Shown: piece by piece, positions 49,241-59,375 of the stretch
Layout: every line of letters starts with the position of its first letter
Position numbering within the stretch: the first letter of the stretch is position 1
Assembly: GCF_030272615.1 (NCBI RefSeq)
Contig: NC_081411.1
Location: 183,480,977 to 183,544,976, forward strand
Source: Cryptomeria japonica
Lineage: Eukaryota; Streptophyta; Pinopsida; Cupressales; Cupressaceae
Length of the DNA stretch: 64,000 bases
Reading direction: 5' to 3'
Program-made: the position numbers and the translations under genes
The notes under the pieces: model-generated
Databases searched by the model: none
What the model saw: the letters and a program-made list of their open reading frames with translations, nothing else
Told to the model about the DNA's origin: nothing

Positions 49241-49944
49241 AATTCACTTGTATCTTTTACAAGATTTGGCATAATAGAATCTGGTTCACAAATCATATAA
49301 GTCCCAAAACCAGCATCTTCCACTTTGTTGTTTTGTGCATTATAAGCATCTTCTGCTGCCCATTCATCCAAAAGGATGTCTGGAATATCTTCGATCTGTG
49401 TATTAGGAGCTGAAGCAAAAAGATGATCATGTTCAAAGGCTAAACAGTTAGCATTCATTGGGCTGGGCACATAAGGTTCAATGTGATCCTTAGCAAGAAC
49501 CTTGGACTTAATGGTGACCTTTGTACCATATCTGGTTCGGAAAAGCATATGAGACCAGTCAGATGAAAGATATCCCCCAATTTTAGCTGTGAATTCCCTT
49601 GATAAACAAAGAGCAAAGTATGGGGGTAAATCAATCACATAAATGTCTTGAGATATGGAGAAATTGGGGCAAGCATGAAGGGTTAAACTTGCTCCTTTTA
49701 TGAGACCAACTATATTAACAGATGAACCATCTAATTGCACTACTCCTTTCTCAAGAGGTTCATATTCTAATCCTAACTGATCTGCTACCTTTTTTGGCAT
49801 TACTGAGCTTGTAGCTCCACTATCAACCATACAATTATGAACCAGCTTATCCCCAATGATTAAAGAGACATATAATGGAGGAGGTTTCACATCTTTACCT
49901 TGTATTTTACTCCCTTTCTTGTCACTGTTCTGAGGTGCAGCTTC
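49241..49944 (-). pseudogene. Gypsy aspartic protease and linker
   Basis: The protease active site MVDSGATSSVM is intact at about 49798-49830, with a hydrophobic flap region following (LIKGASLTLHACP). A linker of about 150 residues leads into the extra RNase H. The protease cleaves the gag-pol polyprotein. It is in the same frame as gag, from which one TAG at 49945-49947 separates it. Confidence 0.85.
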
Positions 49945-51640
49945 CTAATTGGTCAACACAACTTTGCGGGGTTCATTTGCAACTTGTTTAGAAGATACCT
50001 CATCAGATAAGGCTTGCTTAAACAAGTCAATCTGCCCTAGAATAGCTAAAGAATCCCACATAGACATAGTCACATTCATTTTTTTCATATTTTCAACTAT
50101 ATTGAACGAAACAATAGCGTGTACCTTTGGCTGGACCTTAGCAACAGCAGGGTGTACTTGTTGTTGTTGCTCATGAGTTGTCACGGGATGAGTTTTTTGT
50201 AGAATATGTTGTACTCTAGGCACAGATGAGTCTGCTGCTGTTGTATCTTTATTTTTTAGTGCAGAATCATTATCTAAGGCTCTTTTCTTAGCTCTGTTGT
50301 ATACAGCAACAAGAGGATTATCTTTGCCTATAGCACAGAACTCATCTCCTTGCCAATTTATGTAAGTAGCATCTACAGGGATTATATCTTGTTGTTGCTC
50401 AGGTTCAGTCTCAGGCACATACTGTGAAGTTGAAGTACCTTGAACCATTAGAGCCTGCTTTATGACTCCATTTGAACACGTAGCTTGATTGTGAGGCTGG
50501 TTGCAAGGATAGCACCAGTCAAATTCTGCGGCTAGATTGTTTTGTGTAGGGACGATATCTCTGACTCCATTCAAAGGTGCAGGTGCATAAGGCCTATAAG
50601 GTCTTTGATTGACATTCTGCCTATTTCCAGCAGCATTATTATCCTGATATGGTTGCCTATTACCTTGGTATTGGTCTTGGTTTGGTTGCTGGAAAGGCTG
50701 ACTTACAACTTGATTTTGAGCCTGATAAGGTTGTCTAGTCTGAAAATGCTGTTTTTTAAGGTTTACAAGCTCATTGCTGAAAGTTTGTAGCAATCCTTCA
50801 ATCTTTTATTGGTTGTTCTTAATAGCTTAAAGCTCAAGAGAAGGTCCTACAACCACTATCTCTTGGCTAGGAACAATTGGCAAAGGATTGAATGGTGGTA
50901 TAATTAATAGCATGTTAGACTAGATATTTGGGAAGATAGGCATTGTAGGCCTGGGTGCTATTTTACCCACTTGGATAAGACTATTCTCAGCTCTCACAGA
51001 AATACCAAAAGCTTGGGGCAAAGAGACAGCCCCCATAGACTGTATCATTACTGATATATCACTATTTAAGCTTTTCAAATAATATAGAAAAGCATGATCA
51101 ACTGATGGTCTTACCAAAACAGGAATCCTATTCCACGTCCTTTGAAAACGGCTGTTGAAGTCCATCATCTGCTCTTGAGGAGCGCGTTTGATGGTGGTCA
51201 GTTGCTCTACCAAAGACAGGTGATCAGATTTGTCTTCAAAATGTTTGGTAAATAATTCACCAAGCCTATCCCACGAATTAATTGAAGCTACAGCCAACGT
51301 TCTGTACCACTCTAAGGCTTTAACCTTGAAGGATGCTGCCAATAATTTAACAGCCACATCTTCTTCAGTAACATGATGCACACTACATAGGGAAGCAACA
51401 TCTCTTATGTGATCAATCACTGTAGTCTAACTTTCACCAATAAAATCAGGCAAACTTTTAAGTGCTGCCAATGGCACATCATGATGTTGTACAAAGTTCA
51501 AGGGGCTGCCTTGATCAAAAGGAACAAATGCATATACTCTTGGGAGTGCCATTATAGGAAAAACAGGAGGAACAACAGCAGTAAAAGAAGGAACAGCAGG
51601 TAAAACAGGTGCTGTAGCAAGATGTAGTACTTACTGTCAA
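49945..51640 (-). pseudogene. Gypsy gag
   Basis: The capsid-like domain reads LAASFKVKALEWYRTLA and SWDRLGELFTKHF (about 51240-51360). A glutamine-rich stretch and one zinc knuckle, CYPCNQPHNQATC, follow at about 50476-50514. The frame is shared with pol, interrupted by TAG 51427-51429, TAG 50920-50922, two TAA codons near 50810-50830 and TAG 49945-49947. All these stops can be explained as glutamine codons changed by C to T. Confidence 0.8.
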
Positions 51641-51880
51641 TAATGGAAATGTTGAAATTTGAGGATCAGATGTTCCCGATCTGCAAGTTGGACTTGTTGA
51701 ATGCCTGATTTCCTTTCCTTGGATGATCTTATTCTCCTTCTGTACACCTGAAAAATTAGGTGTTGATAACTGAAAACGATTCAAACGCTGAGCCCTTGCA
51801 AGTGTTCTTCCTCTTCTCCTAGGAGGCTCTAGCTGCAAATACTCAAAAGAACTTGAGCTCCTAGTCTGGATCTGTCTCAT
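51640..51880 (-). other. Gag leader or N-terminal extension in another frame
   Basis: An open frame begins with methionine at 51880 (MRQIQTRSSSSFEYLQLEPP). It is basic and serine-rich and would have to shift by one base near 51640 to join the gag frame. It may be the true gag N terminus after an indel, or leader sequence. Confidence 0.4.
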
Positions 51881-51988
51881 AAAATATGAAAAACACTGAC
51901 CTTTTCCACTCTTTTCACAAACAGAGTCACCAGATATACAAATATATCAATAAGAACAATAAAAATCTCTGACCTTAGTAGGAAAAGT

Positions 51989-52006
51989 GTCCCATCGGGC
52001 GTGCCA
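51989..52006 (-). other. Primer binding site of the Gypsy element
   Basis: Minus-strand TGGCACGCCCGATGGGAC, four bases after the LTR end at 52011. It begins with TGG as required for pairing with a tRNA CCA end. The tRNA was not identified with confidence. Confidence 0.6.
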
Positions 52007-53196
52007 AAACTGTTAAGGCCCAAAAGTGCACCTGAAAACTAAGTTATTATCACCTAGCATTTTGGGATAACATGGGAACAATCATGAGTCTGTGGGTAAA
52101 CTATTATTGTGATTGGACCTCCGAATAGGCCGGTTCCTGATAATGATGGATCACCTACGGTAACAAGACCTTGAAGAACATTTTCTGGAGAAAAGGGAGA
52201 GGGGATAAATGAAGATAAAAGGAAAAATAAGGAAAACTAAATAGGGTGATACACCATATGATTTGAAAAATGACAGGAAAACTCTTCTAAATCCACCTGT
52301 TTTACACATATAACATCTTTGAGTTCATATCACAAAAGTGTTTCATGCAAAGGATCATTGCTCATAAAAATTGAAATGAAATGACTTTCACAAACAATTA
52401 AATTGATAAATCACAATACATGACCTGTGATTCATGCATGAGACAGAAACTTCAAGAAAGGTTATCTAATAAATAACACAAAAATGATAACTACTCTCAA
52501 TCACACAATGAAAAATAGCTTAGAAATACGAAGTCATAAACTGATATTTTTATTCAAATTCACTGTCAGAACTGCAAATGGGTTACAAGAAAGAAAACTC
52601 AGCTAGGCTTGAGAAAAAATCCAAAACCACCTCAAATTGAAACCCTTCCTTTATGCAAAAAGCCTTCCAAAGGCAAGGATAAGATGACTGCAAGTCAACT
52701 GAAAGTCTCCTTGAGTGATCTCCAAGTCAAAAATATCTCCAAATCCGAGTAGAGAAAGAAATCCCCACAAAAAGGCTTCAAACTCTGCATAAATGTGTGA
52801 AATCAGGTATAAACTCTTGGTCAACTGAAGGTTGACCCATGAAATGCTCAAAATCAGGCTTTAACTGCTGGAGAACTAGCTCAAACTCATGGACAACTGC
52901 ATTTCAAGCTCAAATTCGACCCCAAATTCTTGAGATAACTTCACCTCTTTAGGATTCAATATTTTTCCAACATATGCATATTGGGAACAATTTTAAAGAC
53001 ACAAATAACAAATATTAATTGGATTTATAAATTATCCAATTAGAATATTCATTTTACAATTTTCATGTGTCTATGGATGAAAGGTATTGAATCCTAAAGT
53101 TTAAAAGATTTAAAAAATTCAATTTCCTTATAAGAATATTACCAGGAAATTTTAATATATGCAAAATAATTAATTTGAATATTTATTAATTATATT

Positions 53197-53568
53197 TTTT
53201 TTTTTGATCGATAAAAGGCCGAAGCCAAAAATTTATTTCTTTTATAAAAATATTACATCTCCATTCAGTGTGGGGCACCGGTAGGAAAGAATGGAGATAA
53301 GAAAACCTCCGGTCTAGCCCAGATCCCTTATGCGATCAGATAATAAAAACAACTGTAAATTTTTACAATTCCTCATCTGAGGATGGTGTCTGTCTTATTT
53401 AGACATTTTAGTTTCTTTTTGTACATAAAATCTTGCAACACTTTTCCGGTTGGATCCATCTTCACAAATTTGGCGAATCCACTAATACTTCGAGCTTTAA
53501 CTTTTGTCCTGTATCCCGAATCTGCAAAACCTTATTGCAACTTACTTTGCCAGACTGTTAGAAGCATA
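53197..53568 (-). mobile_element. 5'-truncated LINE 3' end
   Basis: The plus strand starts with a poly-T tract followed by GATCGATAAAAGGCCGAAGCC; on the minus strand this is a LINE tail ending GGCTTCGGCCTTTTATCGATC and poly-A, typical of plant L1-type elements. A perfect 20-bp target duplication GAATATTTATTAATTATATT lies at 53177-53196 and 53569-53588. The other LTR has a single copy at 42507-42526, the empty site. The frame at 53383-53652 is not a gene. Confidence 0.85.
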
Positions 53569-54671
53569 GAATATTTATTAATTATATTAATGTTGCTAGA
53601 AAATGTTAATTTTTTTTTCAACATTAATATAATAAATAAATATAAAAATTAATATACATCTTCTAAAGTTTATAAGTCATTGAAAGACTTGGGGGTTTTA
53701 AAGCCTCCCCACGGCTAGGCAAAGTTATTATCTAACATATAAGTGGGAGTTTGGAACTCAACCACCATATATTAATTACCTTGTATCACAAAAAATGTGA
53801 TCCCATTAAAATGGGAAAAAGCAAGATAAGGGGGAATATAGCGATGAAAACCTTAAATCATTATTCATTTTGCATTGTAAGTTTTTGGTGAAGAGGAAAA
53901 CACCAAGATGTTAGGGTTTGGAGTGAAGAAGAACACTCAGAGAGCTACGTGATGACTCCTTTTTGGCAGTTTTCTGGGACTTGAATAGGTCTGCTCCATG
54001 CTTGGAATTGAAAAGGGTTTTCCTTAAAACCACGGCATTGCTCCATTTTTTGCAGAAAATGAGAGGTATTTTCGAAGATTCTCACCAAAAATTTTCTTTG
54101 ATTTCAAACTGCAAACTTGGAATTTTGTTTGGCACGAGCTCTGCTAGTGATATTTTACTTTTCCGTTCTCCCTTACCGGAAAAAACTGCATTATCAAAGA
54201 AAGATTTTTTGTATTTTCTGGAAGGAAAACTGCGTGATGACTTTTGCCATTTATTTCGTATCTGCTCTGAAATTCGAACAGAATCCGTGAACTTTGCTCT
54301 GCATTTTTCCTTTATAAAGAAAACTCTGCAATTTTTTGAAAGGAACAAAACTTTGCTGTGTAGTTTCTTTACGCACAAACCTTTTTGCAAATTTCTGAAC
54401 CAGAAAACGTTGATGGTTTTTTCCGTTTTCTGTTATTTTTGCACCTTTCTGAAAATGAAATTCTGTAAATTTCATGTATCTCTGTTTTTGAAAGGAAATT
54501 TGGGGCTTTTTGCGTTTGATAGAAGAAAACTCTCTTCGGGAAGGCCAATCTGATAATTTATGACTTTATCGCTTGTAGTTGCTTTGATTCTTCTTTCAGC
54601 TACTTCATTGTCCAATATAGCAATACTATTATTACACCTGGGCCTTATAGTATTTGCTACTTGCTCTTCTG

Positions 54672-55460
54672 ACATTTTCTTGGAGACACCTAAACTCATT
54701 CCCACCAAAACCAGGGTCTCGAGTGACCTTTGATTGTTCAAGACTAGGTCTTCATCCAAATCTATTGCATCTTTCTCGAAAACACAAACAGCAGTACTTC
54801 CCCAAACGAGAAATATCCAAGCTCATCTCCTTTCTTCAGAAAATCACCTTCATTTTTGGTAAAAGTGATGCTACCCACCATTGTTTGCTCCAATTGCCAC
54901 AAAAGCCATCTTATCAAATTCTTGACTTGAAATTATGTAGACTACTCATTTGTTCACTGTAAATACATTGCTCCTCAAAAAAGTCGATAAACTTTGGTAT
55001 ATACTTTGCAAAAGGTCCTTTGCATCTTTGTCAATAAGAGTAAGGCCCAATTTAGATTGGTAAATAACCCTTAGTGACATGACAATTTTGCTTTGTATCA
55101 CTTCCTCCACTAATCTTTTTGTTCTTAAGAATATGTGAAGCTGCTGATCCAGAGTTCAGGCCAACATCATAAGTAGAGAAATGAGGCCAGTCACTTATCT
55201 TGAACATCCATCCATAGGATGCTTGTTTTTCAGTCAAAAATCCTCCAGTCATAATCTGATTTCCAGTTCCCTCGTCAAAGCATAGGCTAACATGAATCAT
55301 GTCATTTAGATTGTCTGAGAGACCAAGTTCCTCTCCACAAACCGGACAGTTGTTAATAAGTATTTCCTTGCCTCTGTGATTGGTAAGAAGGTTAACAATC
55401 TCCTCTGAATTGACTACATCATCACCATCAATATCTGCTTTCTGTATATACCTGCAAGTA
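54672..55460 (-). pseudogene. Captured phosphatidylserine decarboxylase fragment in the 5' LTR
   Basis: Second copy of the fragment at 43612-44400, with the same order of EF-hand, CPVCGE, CFDEGTGNQ, YDVGLNSGS and SLETLVLVGMSLGVS blocks and the same missing middle. A few residues differ (for example IMTGG here against IMIGG there). The equal structure in both LTRs shows that the capture happened before this insertion. Confidence 0.8.
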
Positions 55461-56140
55461 CACTCTGAACAATCACATGGTTTCTATGAGCTGGGCTCAA
55501 CCCTTGTGGGAGCCTCATTTAATCCCACTCATAATAAATCCTCTGAAATCTGCAATTCTTTTACTTGTCTCTGCACATTAAACAAACAGTTAGAAAAAAC
55601 ACTAATTCTCTAAGCAACGAGAATGACCTTTTCTTATTTGTCTTCCAAGATGTTTATTTTTTTGTCAAAAAGGGATCTTGATTAAATAATGCAAACATAT
55701 AGGCAAGATCAGTAGGAATTTAGTCATTGCTTGGATCTTTTGATCTAACCCACTTCACTTTTTGACTTTTTCAGGACAAGGAGGAAACTAGAAGAGAAAA
55801 GATGTCGGGAATGCAGACCTACAACTTCGAGAGCAGACTTATGCCAGCCATATACCCCCAGGCAATGGTTGGTTCCCTTCTTACCTCCTCTATGCATTTG
55901 CTTTGTTTAATTCAGTTCTTCTCCTTTGCATAGAAAAATAAGGATCACTCTCACGGTCTTGTGTGAGAAAATTTATTCTGTAGATTACTTTCTCGTAATC
56001 TTTTCAACTGTATAAAATATAATGAATTGAAAAACAATTGAAAGATTTTCTGAAATTCACTCATGTAACTGTAATCTTTGCCTGGGTACTTGAATTTTCC
56101 ATTAAATTGTAAATATTATGAGAATTTCTGTAACATGTAT

Positions 56141-57399
56141 AACTTCTCTTTCGCACTCGTTTGATCTCTTCATGTATCCATGGTGTGGTGAAGGTTGAAA
56201 TTCCTCTTGGGCGTGAAGTTTCTCCTCTTGCACGGTGGTGTAGGTCTTACAATTTTCCTCCTTTTTGCTTTGCAATCACCATCTCCTCCCATCTGCAAAA
56301 CAAAAACAAACATGATATCAAATACATAATATATAACTTCAATAGTTCTTCTTAGCTTGATATATCCCTTGACTTTATGTGTTTTGCAGGTTTGATAAGA
56401 TCTAGAGGAATTCGTCTTCACAAAGGAGCTTCTTGAAGTTGATTTTTGCTCTTAGAGAGGAGCTCTTTTAAGTGTATTCCATCCTTGGTGTTCATTAAGC
56501 TTTCCTCACCTTAATATTTTACTCTTGCATATTGAGCTTGTGAAGCTCATGAAGTTGAGATTTGCTTGTGTAGGCTTGAAGATGAAGATTGCTCTAGATG
56601 GTGTGCACTTGTAACTTGTTTCAATCACCTTGCTTATTCATGAAATCCACTCCAATCTTCTATGTCATGAAGTTTACCCTTGTACAAAATTCGGTCCAAA
56701 CCTTTAACTTATGAAGTTCACTTTCATCCTACAACTCATGAAGTATAATTTCGCTCTCCTTGTTCAATACATGAAGTCGTAAGATCGCTTAAAATCAGTA
56801 GCTTGTGAAATGAAAACTTCACTCCAAATCATGAGTGCATGAAGTAATAACTTAGCTCCAAATTGGTGAACATGAAGTTGCTTTAATCATTTCTCCTATT
56901 TATATCCAACTTCATTCGCAAATCGCTCTACTTAACAAGATCATGAACTTCGCTCCTCTTCCTAAACACATGAAGTAGCAATTTCGCTCTTAGTTGCTTG
57001 AACCTGAAGTTTGCTCCTCTCTCCTTGAAGTTGAAGTTGTGAAATTGCTCTACTTCGCTTCTCTAAATGGGATCATGAAGTTCATTTGATGTTGTATCTT
57101 CTTTAGGCGGTTACCCTTATTCAATTTCGCTCATGCTTATGAAATTCGCTCTCCTTGGTGAGAACATGAAGTTCGCTCATCTCTCCTCCAAGATGAAGTT
57201 AAAACTTCGCTCACTCCCTTCAACTCATGAAGTTTGCACTTCGCTCTTCTCCTTTAATGCATGAACTTGATATATTTTGGTCTCAAGATCGCTTCATTTT
57301 GCTAGGTCATGAATTTCGCTCCAAAGTACTTGAACATGAAGTTGTCAATTTCATTTTAAAATGCAAACTTGTGAAGGAAGGAACTTCGCTCTATAGTGG
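56141..57399 (-). repeat. LTR H3 body with dispersed CATGAAGTTCGCTC motifs
   Basis: Gene-free. CATGAAGTT followed by CGCTC recurs irregularly every 30-60 bases, becoming a regular array after 57400. Continues the H3 sequence cut at 39789. Confidence 0.6.
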
Positions 57400-57780
57400 T
57401 GAAACATGAAGTTCGCTCCTATCCTCTCCAAGGTGAAGTTGGCTCCTCTCCTCTTCAACATGAAGTTCGCTCCTCTTTCCTTGAACATGAAGTTCGCTCC
57501 TCTCATTGAACATGAAGTTCGCTCAAAGGTGAAGTTCGCTCCTCTCATCTCCAACATGAAGTTCGCTCATCTCTTCTCCAACATGAAGTTCGCTCATCTC
57601 TCCTTCAACATAAAGTTCGCTCATATCATCTCCAACATGAAGTTCACTCATCTCTCCTCCAACACGAAGTTCGCTCATCTCTCCTCCAACACGAAGTTCG
57701 CTCATCTCTCCTCCAACATGAAGTTCGCTCATCTCTCCTCCAACACGAAGTTCGCTCATCTCTCCTTCAACATGAAGTTA
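57400..57780. repeat. 27-bp minisatellite AACATGAAGTTCGCTC...
   Basis: About 13 units of AACACGAAGTTCGCTCATCT plus CTCCTCC, partly perfect between 57650 and 57760. Because 27 is a multiple of three, frames stay open on both strands and give repeats such as MKFAHLSSN; these are not genes. Located in LTR H3. Confidence 0.85.
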
Positions 57781-57950
57781 AAACTTCACTCCTCTCTCTT
57801 AACTCCTGAAGTTGGAAATTTTCGCTCCAAAACCCGAACTCATGAAGTAGTAAACTTCGCTCCAAATCAGTAATTCATGAAGTTGGAAGTCCGCTCCGAA
57901 ATGCTCAAACATGAAGTTATTTGACAAGTTAGTCTCTCCGTCAAGATTCA

Positions 57951-58003
57951 TATATGGAATATAACATTTAAGTTTTCTTATACTTTAAGTTATATTCCAT
58001 ATA
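57951..58003. other. 15-bp inverted repeat
   Basis: TATATGGAATATAAC (57951-57965) and GTTATATTCCATATA (57989-58003) are perfect complements around a 23-base loop, inside LTR H3. Confidence 0.7.
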
Positions 58004-58412
58004 CATTGTCAGGGTGTTTGAGAGTGGTTTCGGACCTACATGAGTTATAATGCAAAATCTAGTTTTTAGAGGATCCTTCAAATTACCAGACTTAGTTAAA
58101 TTTCAGGACATTTCAAGATCAGGATGACGTTTCAGACTTCTAAGGCGAGTTCGCCCTGACCTTGATGTAAGGGACAGGACTTAGGAGGACACTATGCATT
58201 CAACCAAGGCTTGATTTAGCAACTTGAAGCGTGACCGAGTAGTACACAAAAACCCTAGGAATGATCTAAATAACCCCTAATCACTCAACTGACATGACCT
58301 CCTGGCCATTTGATCACCTATACATCTCTAATGCAAAGGCTAATAGCAAAGACACGACTACCAACTAACAACTAAACTAAGACAACTAACCCAGAAAGAA
58401 AAAAGTGGGGGT

Positions 58413-58429
58413 CCCCATTTGCAATGGGG
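58413..58429. other. H-family terminal hairpin (H3)
   Basis: CCCCATTTGCAATGGGG, perfect 7-bp stem and 3-base loop, 23 bases inside the LTR end. Preceded by a purine-rich GAAAGAAAAAAGTGGGGG. Confidence 0.75.
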
Positions 58430-58452
58430 CGATGTGTGAATACCTCACAACA

Positions 58453-59235
58453 TGATCCACCAATGCTCTCTCAATACAAGGACAACCATCCTTGATGTTG
58501 CAGTTTTCAAACATTTCTAACGAATTCCTAATACAATTACTAAAAGAATATGCTTTGAAATAGTTATTAAATATAAATGATGTTTATATGGATGTGTATG
58601 TTAATATGAAATCTTGATACTTGTGTTAATTCTTTGTAAAGTTAAATGTTATCATATGTTCTTACTTTGAATGATTATTAATATTGTTTTAGTAAGATTA
58701 TCTTAAATAAAGTATTACATTTGACAATAATTTATTAAAAATATGCTTGTAAATGAATTACCTTCTCAAACCTAAGTTGAAATTGTTATTCTAGGGCAAA
58801 AATTAGAAAGATCCAAAGAAGGGACATTACACATCTCAAATACTAGCTCAAATTCACATGAACATATCAACTCACCAATTATAACAGAAGCTAAGCCAAT
58901 CATAAGAGATATAATGTCCCCTTTCTAGCATATTCGATAAATTTTGTCGTTAGCCTATTTTGCTATGGTTTTGTAGGCTAACCAAGACATCTAAGGGATC
59001 TTGGGGACATTTGGCCTAGATAATTCCAGTTTCAAGCAATTTCGAGATGATTTGGTGTGGTTTCTGCTAATTTCGAGATGAAAAATATGAATATCTGATG
59101 CCATTGCAAAGTCTATAATAATAAAGATGATTACATGATTCATCATTACAATGAGTAGCCAAATACAAATACGTGTAGCAATAGCATTACAAAAGAGACG
59201 AGTCAAATACAAAATGACAAAACTGAAAAGTGAAA
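58453..59235. repeat. Ends of TGTAATGTCCC-family LTRs, no gene
   Basis: GGGACATTACA at about 58823-58833 looks like the right end of one such LTR, and TATAATGTCCCC at about 58909 like the left end of another, about 75 bp apart. The latter keeps paired TTAGCCTA and TAGGCTAA motifs, as in the copy at 40111. Both copies are otherwise too diverged to delimit. Confidence 0.4.
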
Positions 59236-59261
59236 ACTCAAACTGTAGCTAATGGAGGCCT

Positions 59262-59375
59262 CTAATCATCTGCAAACTCCTCCTCACTGGAACTGCTGGA
59301 CTCCTGAGGATCAAGGTCCCTCAAGCTCACACCAACTAGCCCTGCATCTGAAGTGGTAGGATCATCCTCATCAAT
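59262..59375 (-). pseudogene. Acidic tail of the hAT transposase beyond a premature stop
   Basis: In frame with the transposase and open for 37 codons after the TAG at 59376-59378. It reads an acidic, serine-rich end (SSSSSEEEFADD), usual for this kind of protein. CAG to TAG would explain the stop. Confidence 0.6.

Larger units (their letters stand above)
39790..56135 (-). mobile_element. Full-length Gypsy retrotransposon with giant LTRs
   Basis: Bounded by a perfect target duplication TGTAT (39785-39789 and 56136-56140). Left LTR 39790-45073 and right LTR 52011-56135 share ends TGTTAAGGCCC and GTAACA. After removing private insertions they are 3732 and 3733 bp. Transcription is on the minus strand: primer site beside the right LTR, then gag, protease, RNase H, reverse transcriptase, RNase H and integrase, then the left (3') LTR. 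An eye alignment of about 280 bp of the LTRs (43985-44265 against 55045-55325) shows five differences, so insertion is fairly recent. An integrase without an obvious chromodomain and an extra RNase H suggest a Tat-like lineage, but lineage placement needs a phylogeny. Confidence 0.9.
52011..56135 (-). repeat. 5' LTR of the Gypsy element
   Basis: 4125 bp including a 372-bp LINE end and its 20-bp duplication; net 3733 bp, matching the other LTR. It carries the same captured gene fragment (54672-55460). Confidence 0.9.
38507..58452 (-). mobile_element. Solo LTR H3, split by a 16.3-kb Gypsy element
   Basis: Starts TGTTGATGTGTTTTTTAGGC at 38507 and ends CTCACAACA at 58452. Target duplications GGATC (38502-38506) and TGATC (58453-58457) differ at one base. 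The two halves (38507-39789 and 56141-58452) add up to about 3.6 kb and are joined through the TGTAT duplication of the Gypsy element inside. The left half has the TATA box and telo-box palindrome. The right half has the 27-bp minisatellite and the terminal hairpin. Confidence 0.8.

Noticed and set aside
57400-57780. Possible CRISPR-like array
   Set aside because: The units are directly tandem without unique spacers, and the context is a plant LTR.
57406-57873. 155-codon repetitive frame, with an antisense counterpart at 57523-57759
   Set aside because: Produced by a 27-bp minisatellite whose length is a multiple of three.
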